From the NCBI RefSeq assembly GCF_046630445.1, contig NC_092343.1, forward strand, positions 135,029,501 to 135,093,500: a DNA stretch of 64,000 nt. The letters are read 5' to 3'. Positions within the stretch are counted from its first letter, which is position 1, and every line of letters begins with the position of its first letter. This DNA is from Rutidosis leptorrhynchoides (Eukaryota; Streptophyta; Magnoliopsida; Asterales; Asteraceae). Below the pieces are notes generated by a model. That model had not been told where the DNA came from. It made no database searches and saw only the letters and a program-made list of their open reading frames with translations. Both the position numbers and the translations under genes were made by a program. This document shows, piece by piece, positions 1-12,751 of the stretch.

Positions 1-2875
1 ATTAATATATCATAATATCATGATAATATAATAATTTAACATCTCATTAGATATAATAAATAATGGGTTAACAACATTAATTGAGATCGTTAACTTAAAG
101 GTTTCAAAACAACACTTACATGTAACGACTAACGATGACTTAACGACTCAGTTAAAATGTATATACATGTAGTGTATTTAGATGTATTAAAATACTTTTG
201 CAAGACTTCAAGACATATATCAAAACACTCATACTTAACGAAAATGGTTACAGTTACTTTCCCATTCTTTTCTTTCATCAAGAATTCTAGTCGTATTCTT
301 ACCCGTATTATACACAGCTTCAAAATGTACTTACTATGGGTATATACCAATAGGAACTAGCATGGGATTCCACTCTTGATTATGTCATGTATGACTAATC
401 AATTTTAACTTCTACCATGAGCTAGTCAACTAACTAGAACTCCTTTTAACCCCACTCACCACTCACCAATTACCACTCATCATTCACTCCATTTCACTTC
501 CAATTCTCTTTCTAATTCTCTCTCAACACACACACACACTATTATGAATGTATTTTTCCAGTAGTTAATCATCATCTTCATCAAAAATCACTTCAAGAAT
601 CAAGCTATAATCATCATAGGAAGAACACTTCAAGAACACTTCAAAAATCCCTTCAAGTTTACTAATTTACTTCCAAGCTTTCTAATCCATTCCAAGTAAT
701 CATCTAAGATCAAGAAACGTTTGTTATATACAGTAGGTTATCTTTCTTATTCAAGGTAATATTCATATTCAAACTTTGATTCAATTTCTATAACTATAAA
801 CTATCTTAATTCGAGTAAAAATCTTACTTGAACTTGTTTTTGTGTCATGATCCTACTTCAAGAACTTTCAAGCCATCCAAGATCCTTTGAAGCTACATCA
901 TTTCGTGTCACTTCCAGTAGGTTTACCTACTAAACTTGAGGTAGTAATGATGTTCATAACATCATTCGATTCATATATATAAAACTATCTTATTCGAAGG
1001 TTTAAACTCGTAATCACTAGAACATAGTTTAGTTAATTCTAAACTTGTTCGCAAACAAAAGTTAATCCTTCTAACTTGACTTTTAAAATTAACTAAACAC
1101 ATGTTCTATATCTATATGATATGCTAACTTAATGATTTAAAACCTGGAAACACGAAAAACACCGTAAAACCGGATTTACGCTGTCGTAGTAACACCGCGG
1201 GCTGTTTTGGGTTAGTTAATTAAAAAATATGATAAACTTTTATTTAAAAGTTGTTATTCTGAGAAAATGATTTTTATTATGAACATGAAACTATATCCAA
1301 AAATTATGGTTAAACTCAAAGTGGAAGTATGTTTTCTAAAATGGTCATCTAGACGTCGTTCTTTCGACTGAAATGACTACCTTTACAAAAATGACTTGTA
1401 ACTTATTTTTCCGACTATAAACCAATACTTTTTCTGTTTAGATTCATAAAATAGAGTTCAATATAAAACCATAGCAATTTGATTCACTCAAAACGGATTT
1501 AAAATGAAGAAGTTATGGGTAAAACAAGATTGGATAATTTTTCTCATTTTAGCTACGTGAAAATTGGTAACAAATCTATTCCAACCATAACCTAATCAAC
1601 TTGTATTGTATATTATGTAATCTTGAGATACCATAGACACGTATACAATGTTTCGACCTATCATGTCGACACATCTATATATATTTCGGAACAACCATAG
1701 ACACTCTATATGTGAATGTTGGAGTTAGCTATACAGGGTTGAGGTTGATTCCAAAATATATATAGTTTGAGTTGTGATCAATACTGAGATACGTATACAC
1801 TGGGTCGTGGATTGATTCAAGATAATATTTATCGATTTATTTCTGTACATCTAACTGTGGACAACTAGTTGTAGGTTACTAACGAGGACAGCTGACTTAA
1901 TAAACTTAAAACATCAAAATATATTAAAAGTGTTGTAAATATATTTTGAACATACTTTGATATATATGTATATATTGTTATAGGTTCGTGAATCAACCAG
2001 TGGCCAAGTCTTACTTCTCGACGAAGTAAAAATCTGTGAAAGTGAGTTATAGTCCCACTTTTAAAATCTAATATTTTTGGGATGAGAATACATGCAGGTT
2101 TTATAAATGATTTACAAAATAGACACAAGTACGTGAAACAACATTCTATGGTTGAATTATTGAAATCGAATATGCCCCTTTTTATTAAGTCTGGTAATCT
2201 AAGAATTAGGGAACAGACACCCTAATTGACGCGAATCCTAAAGATAGATCTATTGGGCCTAACAAACCCCATCCAAAGTACCGGATGCTTTAGTACTTCA
2301 AAATTTATATCATATCCGAAGGGTGTCCCGGAATGATGGGGATATTCTTATATATGCATCTTGTTAATGTCGGTTACCAGGTGTTCACCATATGAATGAT
2401 TTTTATCTCTATGTATGGGATGTGTATTGAAATATGAAATCTTGTGGTCTATTATTATGATTTGATATATATAGGTTAAACCTATAACTCACCAACATTT
2501 TTGTTGACGTTTAAAGCATGTTTATTCTCAGGTGAATATTAAGAGCTTCCGCTGTTGCATACTAAAATAAGGACAAGATTTGGAGTCCATGTTTGTATGA
2601 TATTGTGTAAAAACTGCATTCAAGAAACTGATTTCGATGTAACATATTTGTATTGTAAACCATTATGTAATGGTCGTGTGTAAACAGGATATTTTAGATT
2701 ATCATTATTTGATAATCTACGTAAAGCTTTTTAAATCTTTATTTATGAAATAAAGGTTATGGTTTGTTTTAAAAATGAATGCAGTCTATGAAAAACGTCT
2801 CATATAGAGGTCAAAATCTCGCAACGAAATCAATTAATATGGAATTTTTTTAATCAATAAGAACGGGACATTTTA
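1..2875 (+). repeat. 5' LTR of element A (partial)
   Basis: This matches 9880-12751 almost base for base, with only scattered substitutions and a few short indels. The end is placed at 2875 because in the 3' copy and in element B the LTR ends TTTCA, giving canonical TG...CA ends; here the last bases are TTTTA, one C-to-T change. The PBS follows after two bases. A pyrimidine-rich stretch (about 430-560) after the candidate TATA box looks like a transcript leader. I see no gene inside. Confidence 0.92.
341..346 (+). promoter_or_regulatory. Candidate TATA box of element A 5' LTR
   Basis: TATATA sits in the context GGGTATATACC. The same core occurs at 10220-10225 in the 3' LTR and, inverted, at 49711-49716 in the related LTR of element B, although the surrounding bases differ. 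A C/T-rich, ORF-free leader follows. The start site itself is not visible. Confidence 0.4.
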
Positions 2876-2877
2876 GT

Positions 2878-2889
2878 TGGTATCAGAGC
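2878..2889 (+). other. Primer binding site of element A
   Basis: TGGTATCAGAGC is complementary to the 3' end of plant initiator tRNA-Met, the usual minus-strand primer of Tekay, Copia and many other plant elements. It lies two bases after the LTR. Confidence 0.9.
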
Positions 2890-3084
2890 GTTGGTCTTAG
2901 AGAACCAGAATTTTGTATTAGTGTGTCTTATTGAGTTTGTTAGGATGCATTAGTGAGTCTGGACTTCGACCGTGTTTACTTGAAAAATGATTGCTTAACA
3001 AATTTTGTTGGAAACTATATATTTTTAACATGTGAATATTATGTGATATATTAATCTCTTAACGCGTTTGATATTATGTGATAG

Positions 3085-3699
3085 ATGTCTACCTCTAGAA
3101 CAAGTCCCATTGACTCACCTAATAATAATGAAGAGTCAAATGTAAATTGGAATGATTCGTGGACTGATTCACAAGTTCCCGAAGAGGAACCGGAAGAAGA
3201 GTCGGAACCAGAAGAAGAATCGGAACCGGAAGAAGAATCGGAACCGGATGAAGAAATAGAACCGGTGGGGGAAATAATAAAACGGTTAAGTAAAAGAAAA
3301 TCCTCAACCAACCGACCAAGGCTAATTATGGTCAATGGTGTTTCTGCTAAGGAAGCAAAATATTAGGAGGATTACCAATTCTCCGATGAATCGGATTCTG
3401 ACGAGAATTCCGATGATGTTATAGAAATTACCCCAACTGAATTTAAAAAGGCAAAAGAAAATAATAAGGGAAAGGGCATAAAAATAGAGAAATCTAATTC
3501 CAACCCCGATGAACTTTATATGTATCGTCAACCCCCGAAGTCCTTAAGTTGTAACAATGACCCGGGAACCTCTAAACCACCAGGTTTTTCTAAACCAATG
3601 TGGAAAACGACGGCTCGTATTAGGGGAACATCATATATCCCTAGAAACTTGGCAAAACAAACCAAAATCGAAGAAGAAGAAACAAGCGAGTCGGAATAA
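3085..3699 (+). pseudogene. Acidic Glu/Pro-rich leader ORF of element A, broken by one stop
   Basis: This is a 204-codon frame starting about 195 bp after the PBS and ending TAA at 3697-3699. One in-frame TAG at 3364-3366 interrupts it; the intact copy in B (46387-46986) has a Trp codon there, so the change is G to A. The N-terminal third is a Pro-Glu-Glu repeat (EEPEEESEPEEESEPEE), then a basic patch (SKRKSS), an acidic Ser/Asp patch (SDESDSDENSDD) and a Lys/Pro-rich tail. There is no cysteine motif, membrane segment or catalytic signature. I do not recognise the family. It is too acidic to be a gag nucleocapsid. Conservation in two elements of the family suggests it belonged to the working element. 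Confidence 0.72.
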
Positions 3700-3836
3700 G
3701 ATCGTTGTATTCGTGTGGTGTAATATATGTAATATAGTGTGCTTATGCTTTATGATATATGTAAAAATTGCTTGTATTAATAAGTATTTTTTTTATGAAT
3801 CTAACTCTTGTCTATTTTACAGTATAAAAACACAAA

Positions 3837-4520
3837 ATGGATAGACAACCCAATATTTTAAGAGACCTACCCGGAGACATGATTGATGAAATCTTGTCTA
3901 GAGTCGGTCAGAATTCTTCGGCACAACTATTTAAAGCGAGATCAGTTTGTAAGACATTCGAAGAACGTTCCAAGAATGCCTTGGTTTATAAAAGGCTTTC
4001 GTTCGAAAGATGGGGGATATCACATTGGGAAATCCATAAGTTATGATATGTTTACTTTGACGCATATATTGCAGGGAACCCAAATGCTATTTTACGCAAT
4101 GGGTTAAGAAATTATTTTGACTCAATATATCCGAATTTTGGACTTCGTGATTTAGAAAAAGCGGCTAACATGCAACATAAAGAAGCATGTTATGCTTACG
4201 GATTAGTAATGTTCGCTTCTCACCAAAGTGAGAACAAGAACATCGGCCTACAACTATTAAACAAAACATTCCCACAAGTGATTGAGTCGGTAATTGGGGT
4301 AAGAAATGAGGTTTTTAGATTGTTACGGGACTGTTGGACATTACGTAACCCTCGTTCCTTTGACGACGTTACAACACGCTGTCTTATCAACGGCCATAAC
4401 GGTTATGTTCCACAAGACCAAGGATGGGAAGTAGTCCTAGTAAAACCAGAATGCATGACTTGTTTCTGGACGTATGAATTACGTGTCTTTATTGCCTTTG
4501 CTGAACGACTTGTGTACTAG
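3837..4520 (+). pseudogene. F-box protein gene carried by element A, one premature stop
   Basis: This 228-codon frame has the same length as the intact copy in B at 16191-16874. An N-terminal F-box (LPGDMIDEILSRV, then LFKARSVCKTF, about residues 10-45) is followed by a helical region (KAANMQHKEACYAYGLVMF) and a C-terminal segment with CMTCFWTYELRVF. That layout resembles small plant F-box proteins of the At1g67623/At2g35280 type; F-box proteins recruit substrates to SCF ubiquitin ligases. TGA at 4044-4046 interrupts the frame where copy B has CGA (Arg), a CpG C-to-T change. It lies between the leader ORF and gag, inside the LTR element, so it is a captured host-type gene rather than a chromosomal neighbour. 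Confidence 0.82.
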
Positions 4521-4710
4521 CTAGAATTATCTTCACAACTATCTTGTATCAAAGTTATTGTGTGCTATATTTCATGCTTTATGTAAAATAAGCGGTATTG
4601 TAAGTTTGTAAAATATTGTATAAAAGTTTGAACGCGAAATATTATTATAATCAGTTTTTCATATAGAATTGTAGTAGTTGAATTGTATATTAGCTAATAA
4701 GTATGAACTT

Positions 4711-4723
4711 AACGGGTAGGTAC
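4711..4723 (+). other. Internal copy of the polypurine-tract sequence (element A)
   Basis: The 13-mer AACGGGTAGGTAC here is identical to the one touching the 3' LTR at 9489-9501. It lies about 140 bp before the gag start and forms a short inverted repeat (CGGGTAG, GTA, CTACCCG). It could act as a central polypurine tract; that role is inferred only. Confidence 0.5.
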
Positions 4724-4861
4724 TACCCGAATTTAAACTTATAAAACGCTAATATGAAGAAAAAGCTTTTATAAATGAGTTCATATTATGCTACGAAATA
4801 CTATTAACTACTCTTAATATTCTGTATGATTAACTTGTTCCATTTGACTATTTTGAAGGAA

Positions 4862-5695
4862 ATGGCACCGACTACTCGACACACCGTGAATATGAATGAA
4901 GAGGAATTCCGTACTTTTCTAGCTTCAAACATAGCCGCAATACAGGTTGCGCTATATACCAACAATAACCTTGGATCTAGCAGTACAGGAAATCGTGTAG
5001 GATGCACCTACAAAGAATTCACTGCCTGTAAACCTTTGGAATTTGATGAAACCGAAGGACCGATCGGATTGAAACGGTGGACCGAGAAGGTCGAATCGGT
5101 GTTTGCCATAAGTAAGTGTACTGAAGAGGACAAAGTAAAGTACGCTACGCATACCTTCACAGGTTCTGCGTTAACATGGTGGAATACCTATCTAGAGCAA
5201 GTGGAACAAGACGATGCGTACGCACTACCGTGGTCAGCATTCAAGCACTTGATGAACGAGAAGTACCGTCCCAGAACCGAGGTCAATAAGCTCAAGACAG
5301 AACTTAGAGGGTTACGAACCCAAGGATTTGATATTACCACGTACGAAAGACGATTCACAGAATTGTGCCTATTGTGTCCGGGAGCATTCGAAGATGAGGA
5401 AGAGAAGATCGACGCGTTTGTGAAAGGATTACCGGAAAGAATCCAAGAAGATATAAGTTCACACGAGCCCGCCTCCATACAACAGGCATGTAGAATGGCT
5501 CACAAACTAGTGAACCAGATTGAAGAAAGAATTAAAGAACAGACTGCTGAAGAGGCCAATGTGAAGCAAGTCAAAAGAAAGTGGGAGGAAAACGGTGATA
5601 AGAATCACCAATACAACAACAACAGCAATTACAACAATAATCGCAACAATTATCCCAACAATCGCAACATCAATCGCAACTACAACAAATGGCCC

Positions 5696-5750
<55 letters not shown>

Positions 5751-8700
5751 GCAACTACAACAATCATCCCAACAACAATAATAACCGCAACAACAACAAC
5801 AATCAGAAGCAGCTATGCCAAAGGTGTGAAAAGTATCACTCGGGGTTCTGCACCAAATTTTGCAACAAGTGTAAAAGAAATGGTCATAGCGCGGCAAAGT
5901 GTGAGGTCTACGGACCATGGGTTAATAGAACGAAAGGAACAAATGGTGTCGGAACGAGTAATGGCGGAGCAAGTAGTGTCGGAGCAAGTTATGCCAATGT
6001 AGTTTGTTATAAATGTGGAAAACCGGGCCACATTATTAGAAATTGCCCGAACCAGGAGAACACGAATGGACAAGGCCGCGGAAGAGTTTTCAATATTAAT
6101 GCGGCAGAGGCACAGGAAGACCCGGAGCTTGTTACGGGTACGTTTCTTATTGACAATAAATCGGCTTACGTTTTATTTGATTCGGGTGCGGATAGAAGCT
6201 ATATGAGTAGAGATTTTTGTGCTAAATTAAGTTGTCCATTGACGCCTTTGGATAGTAAATTTTTACTCGAATTAGCAAATGGTAAATTAATTTCAGCAGA
6301 TAATATATGTTGGAATAGAGAAATTAAACTGGTTAGCGAAACATTTAAGATTGACTTGATACCAGTAGAGTTAGGGAGTTTTGATGTGATAATAGGTATG
6401 GACTGGTTGAAAGAAGTGAAAGCAGAGATCGTTTGTTACAAAAATGCAATTCGCATTATACGAGAAAAAGGAAAACCCTTAATGGTGTACGGAGAAAAGG
6501 GCAACACGAAGCTACATCTTATTAGTAATTTGAAGGCACAAAAACTAATAAGAAAAGGTTGCTATGCTGTTCTAGCACACGTCGAGAAAGTACAAACTGA
6601 AGAAAAGAGCATCAATGATGTTCCCGTCGCAAAAGAATTTCCCGATGTATTTCCGAAAGAATTACCGGGATTTCCCCCACATCGATCCGTTGAATTTCAT
6701 ATAGATCTTGTACCAGGAGCTGCACCAATAGCTCGTGCTCCTTACAGACTCGCACCCAGCGAGATGAAAGAACTGCAAAGCCAATTACAAGAACTTTTAG
6801 AGCATGGTTTCATTCGACCAAGCACATCACCGTGGGGAGCTCCTGTTTTGTTTGTCAAAAAGAAAGATGGTACATTCAGGTTGTGTATCGACTACCGAGA
6901 GTTGAACAAACTTACCATCAAGAACCGCTACCCACTACCGAGAATCGACGTCTTATTTGATCAACTACAAGGCTCGTCTGTTTATTCAAAGATTGACTTA
7001 CGTTCCGGGTATCATCAAATGCGGGTGAAAGAAGATGATATTCCAAAGACTACTTTCAGAACACGTTACGGTCATTACGATTTTATGGTCATGCCATTTG
7101 GTTTAACTAATGCACCAGCTGTGTTCATGGACCTTATGAACCGAGTGTGTGGACCATACCTTGACAAGTTTGTCATTGTTTTCATTGATGACATACTTAT
7201 TTACTCAAAGAATGACCAAGAACACGGTGAACATTTGAGAAAGGTGTTAGAAGTATTGAGGAAGGAAGAATTGTACGCTAAATTTTCAAAGTGTGCATTT
7301 TGGTTGGAAGAAGTTCAATTCCTCTGTCACATAGTGAACAAAAAAGGTATTAAGGTGGATCCGGCAAAGATAGAAACTGTTGAAAAGTGGGAAACCCCGA
7401 AAACTCCGAAACACATACGCCAGTTTTTAGGACTAGCTGGTTACTACAGAAGGTTCATCCAAGACTTTTCCAGAATAGCAAAACCCTTGACTGCATTAAC
7501 GCATAAAGGGAAGAAATTTGAATGGAATGATGAACAAGAGAAAGCGTTTCAGTTATTGAAGAAAAAGCTAACTACGACACCTATATTGTCATTGCCTGAA
7601 GGGAATGATGATTTTGTGATTTATTGTGACGCATCAAAGCAAGGTCTCGGTTGTGTATTAATGCAACGAACAAAGGTGATTGCTTATGCGTCTAGACAAT
7701 TGAAGATTCACGAACAAAATTATACGACACATGATTTGGAATTAGGCGCGGTTGTTTTTGCATTAAAGACTTGGAGGCACTACTTATATGGGGTCAAAAG
7801 TATTATATATACCGACCATAAAAGTCTTCAACACATATTTAATCAGAAACAATTGAATATGAGGCAGCGTAGGTGGATTGAATTGTTGAATGATTACGAC
7901 TTTGAGATTCGTTACCACCCGGGGAAGGCAAACGTGGTAGCTGATGCCTTGAGCAGGAAGGACAGAGAACCCATTCGAGTAAAATCTATGAATATAATGA
8001 TTCATAATAACCTTACTACTCAAATAAAGGAGGCGCAACAAGGAGTTTTAAAAGAAGGAAATTTAAAGGATGAAATACCCAAAGGATCGGAGCAGCATCT
8101 TAATATTCGGGAAGACGGAACCCGGTATAGGGCTGAAAGGATTTGGGTACCAAAATTTGGAGATATGAGAGAAATGGTACTTAGAGAAGCTCATAAAACC
8201 AGATACTCAATACATCCTGGAACGGGGAAGATGTACAAGGATCTCAAGAAACATTTTTGGTGGCCGGGTATGAAAGCCGATGTTGCTAAATACGTAGGAG
8301 AATGTTTGACGTGTTCTAAGGTCAAAGCTGAGCATCAGAAACCATCAGGTCTACTTCAACAACCCGAAATCCCAGAATAGAAATGGGAAAACATTACCAT
8401 GGATTTCATCACTAAATTGCCAAGGACTGCAAGTGGTTTTGATACTATTTGGGTAATAGTTGATCGTCTCACCAAATCAGCACACTTCCTGCCAATAAGA
8501 GAAGATGACAAGATGAAGAAGTTAGCACGACTGTATTTGAAGGAAGTCATCTCCAGACATGGAATACCAATCTCTATTATCTCTGATAGGGATGGCAGAT
8601 TTATTTCAAGATTCTGGCAGACATTACAGCAAGCATTAGGAACTCGTCTAGACATGAGTACTGCCTATCATCCACAAACTGATGGGCAGAGTGAAAGGAC

Positions 8701-9466
8701 GATACAAACGCTTGAAGACATGCTACGAGCATGTGTTATTGATTTCGGAAACAGTTGGGATCGACATCTACCGTTAGCAGAATTTTCCTACAACAACAGC
8801 TACCATTCAAGCATTGAGATGGGGCCGTTTGAAGCACTTTATGGTAGAAAGTGTAGGTCTCTGATTTGTTGGAGTGAAGTGGGGGATAGACAGATTACGG
8901 GTCCGGAGCTTATACAAGAAACTACCGAGAAGATCATCCAAATTCAACAACGGTTGAAAACCGCCCAAAGTCGACAAAAGAGCTACGCTGACATTAAAAG
9001 AAAAGATATAGAATTTGAAATTGGAGAGATGGTCATGCTTAAAGTTGCACCTTGGAAAGGCGTTGTTCGATTTGGTAAACGAGGGAAATTAAATCCAAGG
9101 TATATTGGACCATTCAAGATTATTGATCGTGTCGGACCAGTAGCTTACCGACTTGAGTTACCTCAACAACTCGCGGCTGTATATAACACTTTCCACGTCT
9201 CGAATTTGAAGAAATGTTTTGCTAAAGAAGATCTCACTATTCCGTTAGATGAAATCCAACTCAACGAAAAACTTCAATTCATCGAAGAACCCGTCGAAAT
9301 AATGGATTGTGAGGTTAAAAGACTTAAGCAAAACAAGATACCAATTGTTAAGGTTCGATGGAATGCTCGTAGAGGACCCGAGTTCACCTGGGAGCGTGAA
9401 GATCAGATGAAAAAGAAATACCCGCATCTATTTCCAGAAGATTCGTCAACACCTTCAATAGCTTAA
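4862..9466 (+). pseudogene. gag-pol: gag-pol polyprotein of element A (Tekay type), one stop before the integrase core
   Basis: One frame is open except for TAG at 8378-8380. The start is taken as the ATG at 4862 (MAPTTRHT), shared with copy B; a further in-frame ATG lies at 4826. In order: gag domain ([16 protein letters not shown]), an Asn-rich tract encoded by CAA/AAC repeats, two CCHC zinc knuckles ([14 protein letters not shown] and [14 protein letters not shown]), aspartic protease (FDSGADRS), reverse transcriptase (catalytic VFIDDILIY), RNase H ([10 protein letters not shown]), integrase zinc finger (HPGTG...CLTC) and DDE core ([29 protein letters not shown]), and a C-terminal chromodomain-like stretch ([17 protein letters not shown]). 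The stop falls just before the integrase core in a position where relatives have Trp, consistent with G to A. The product would drive reverse transcription and integration of the element; this copy cannot make it whole. Confidence 0.93.
5694..5750 (+). repeat. CAA/AAC microsatellite encoding the gag Asn tract
   Basis: Uninterrupted CAA triplets encode a run of Asn before the zinc knuckles. The equivalent tract in element B (about 14896-15015, read as TTG on the + strand) has different lengths and interruptions, so the tract has expanded or contracted independently. Confidence 0.85.
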
Positions 9467-9488
9467 AATTTCGGGACGAAATTTATTT

Positions 9489-9501
9489 AACGGGTAGGTA
9501 C
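9489..9501 (+). other. Polypurine tract at the 3' LTR of element A
   Basis: AACGGGTAGGTAC touches the 3' LTR start (TGTAGTGACCCG). Its position and purine bias fit the plus-strand primer site. The same sequence borders the 3' LTR of element D. Confidence 0.65.
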
Positions 9502-12500
9502 TGTAGTGACCCGAACTTTTCCATGTTTATATATATTAATTGAGATTGATATTTACATGATTAAATGTTTCCAACATGTTAAGCAATCAAACTTTTTAAG
9601 GCTTGATTAATTGAAATATGTTTCATATAGACAATTGACCACCCAAGTTGACCGGCGATTCACGAACGTTAAAACTTGTAAAAATGACATGACGATATAT
9701 ATATGGATATACATATGGTTAACATGAGATTATGATAATTAAGTATCTCCATAAGTATACTAACAATGAGTTATATACATATAAACAAGACTACTAACTT
9801 AAGGATTTCGAAACGAGACATATATGTAACGATTATCGTTGTAACGACATTTAAATGTATATATATCATATTAAGATATATTAATATATCATAATATCAT
9901 GATAATATAATAATTTAACATCTCATTAGATATAATAAACAATGGGTTAACAACATTAATTGAGATCGTTAACTTAAAGGTTTCAAAACAACACTTACAT
10001 GTAACGACTAACGATGACTTAACGACTCAGTTAAAATGTATATACATGTAGTGTATTTAGATGTATTAAAATACTTTTGGAAGACTTCAAGACATATATC
10101 AAAAAACTCATACTTAACAAAAATGGTTACAGTTACTTTCCCATTCTTTTCTTTCATCAAGAATTCTAGTCGTATTCTTACCCGTATTATACACAGCTTC
10201 AAAATATACTTACTATGGGTATATACCAATAGGAACTAGCATGGGATTCCACTATTGATTATTTCATGTATGACTAATCAATTTTAACTTCTACCATGAG
10301 CTAGTCAACTAACTAGAACTCCTTTTAACCCCACTCATCACTCACCAATTACCACTCATCAATCACTCCATTTCACTTCCAATTCTCTTTCTAATTCTCT
10401 CTCAACACATACACACTATTATGAATGTATTTTTCTAGTAGTTAATCATCATCTTCATCAAAAATCACTTCAAGAATCAAGCTATAATCATCATAGGAAG
10501 AACACTTCAAGAACACTTCAAAAATCCCTTCAAGTTTACTAATTTACTTCCAAGCTTTCTAATCCATTCCAAGTAATCATCTAAGATCAAGAAACCTTTG
10601 TTATATACAGTAGGTTATCTTTCTTATTCAAGGTAATATTCATATTCAAACTTTGATTCAATTTCTATAACTATAAACTATCTTAATTCGAGTAAAAATC
10701 TTACTTGAACTTGTTTTTGTGTCATGATCCTACTTCAAGAACTTTCAAGCCATCCAAGATCCTTTGAAGCTAGATCATTTCTTGTCACTTCCAGTAGGTT
10801 TACCTACTAAACTTGAGGTAGTAATTATATTCATAACATCATTCGATTCATATATATAAAACTATCTTATTCGAAGGTTTAAACTCGTAATCACTAGAAC
10901 ATAGTTTAGTTAATTCTAAACTTGTTCGCAAACAAAAGTTAATCCTTCTAACTTGACTTTTAAAATTAACTAAACACATGTTCTATATCTATATGATATG
11001 CTAACTTAATGATTTAAAACCTGGAAACACGAAAAACACCGTAAAACCGGATTTACGCCGTCGTAGTAACACCGCGGGCTGTTTTGGGTTAGTTAATTAA
11101 AAACTATGATAAACTTTGATTTAAAGGTTGTTATTCTGAGAAAATGATTTTTATTATGAACATGAAACTATATCCAAAAATTATGGTTAAACTCAAAGTG
11201 GAAGTATGTTTTCTAAAATGGTCATCTAGACGTCGTTCTTTCGACTGAAATGACTATCTTTACAAAAACGACTTGTAACTTATTTTTCGGACTATAAACC
11301 TATACTTTTTCTGTTTAGATTCATAAAATAGAGTTCAATATGAAACCATAGCAATTTGATTCACTCAAAACGAATTTAAAATGAAGAAGTTATGGGTAAA
11401 ACAAGATTGGATAATTTTTCTCATTTTAGCTAAGTGAAAATTGGTAACAAATCTATTCCAACCATAACTTAATCAACTTGTATTGTATATTATGTAATCT
11501 TGAGATACCATAGACACGTATACAATGTTTCGACCTATCATGTCGACACATCTATATATATTTCGGAACAACCATAGACACTTTATATGTGAATGTTGGA
11601 GTTAGCTATACAGGGTTGAGGTTGATTCCAAAATATATATAGTTTGAGTTGTGATCAATACTGAGATACGTATACACTGGGTCGTGGATTGATTCAAGAT
11701 AATATTTATCGATTTATTTCTGTACATCTAACTGTGGACAACTAGTTGTAGGTTACTAACGAGGACAGCTGACTTAATAAACTTAAAACATCAAAATATA
11801 TTAAAAGTGTTGTAAATATATTTTGAACATACTTTAATATATATGTATATATTGTTATAGGTTCGTGAATCAACAGTGGCCAAGTCTTACTTCTCGACGA
11901 AGTAAAAATCTGTGAAAGTGAGTTATAGTCCCACTTTTAAAGTCTAATATTTTTGGGATGAGAATACATGCAGGTTTTATAAATGATTTACAAAATAGAC
12001 ACAAGTACGTGAAACTACATTCTATGGTTGAATTATCGAAATCGAATATGCCCCTTTTTATTAAGTCTGGTAATCTAAGAATTAGGGAACAGACACCCTA
12101 ATTGACGCGAATCCTAAAGATAGATCTATTGGGCCTAACAAACCCCATCCAAAGTATCGGATGCTTTAGTACTTCGAAATTTATATCATATCCGAAGGGT
12201 GTCCCGGAATGATGGGGATATTCTTATATATGCATCTTGTTAATGTCGGTTACCAGGTGTTCACCATATGAATGATTTTTATCTCTATGTATGGGATGTG
12301 TATTGAAATATGAAATCTTGTGGTCTATTATTATGATTTGATATATATAGGTTAAACCTATAACTCACCAACATTTTTGTTGACGTTTAAAGCATGTTTA
12401 TTCTCAGGTGAATATTAAGAGCTTCCGCTGTTGCATACTAAAATAAGGACAAGATTTGGAGTCCATGTTTGTATGATATTGTGTAAAAACTGCATTCAAG

Positions 12501-12751
12501 AAACTGATTTCGATGTAACATATTTGTATTGTAAACCATTTTGTAATGGTCGTGTGTAAACAGGATATTTTAGATTATCATTATTTGATAATCTACGTAA
12601 AGCTTTTTAAACCTTTATTTATGAAATAAAGGTTATGGTTTGTTTTAAAAATGAATGCACTCTTTGAAAAACGTCTCATATAGAGGTCAAAACCTCGCAA
12701 CGAAATCAATTAATATGGAACGTTTTTAATCAATAAGAACGGGACATTTCA
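9502..12751 (+). repeat. 3' LTR of element A (3250 bp)
   Basis: This complete LTR runs from TGTAGTGACC to GGGACATTTCA. It is the reference for the partial 5' copy at 1-2875. A candidate TATATA lies at 10220-10225. There is no credible gene; short ORFs around 10008-10239 lie in the U3 region and are not conserved as proteins. At 12752 the sequence changes directly to RNase H coding DNA of element B, so 12752-12756 (TCGGC) should be the target duplication; its partner is left of the window. Confidence 0.93.

Larger units (their letters stand above)
1..12751 (+). mobile_element. Element A: Tekay-type Ty3/gypsy LTR retrotransposon, left end outside window
   Basis: Order seen: 5' LTR (1-2875, first ~380 bp missing), tRNA-iMet-type PBS, acidic leader ORF, F-box ORF, gag-pol with gag, protease, RT, RNase H, integrase and C-terminal chromodomain-like segment, PPT, 3' LTR (9502-12751). 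Window base 1 aligns with base 9880 of the 3' LTR. The LTR starts TGTAGTGACCCG and ends CATTTCA (TTTTA in the 5' copy). The 3' LTR end abuts the RNase H coding region of element B, so A is inserted in B in the opposite orientation. The two LTRs differ by roughly one to two per hundred bases by eye, which suggests a fairly recent insertion. The pol order and the C-terminal chromodomain-like stretch place it among chromoviruses, most like Tekay. Confidence 0.93.

Noticed and set aside
5507..5767. Poly-Val, poly-Cys and poly-Thr ORFs across the gag Asn tract (also 14694-15204)
   Set aside because: They are shadows of the CAA repeat in other frames; the gag frame with zinc knuckles explains the region.
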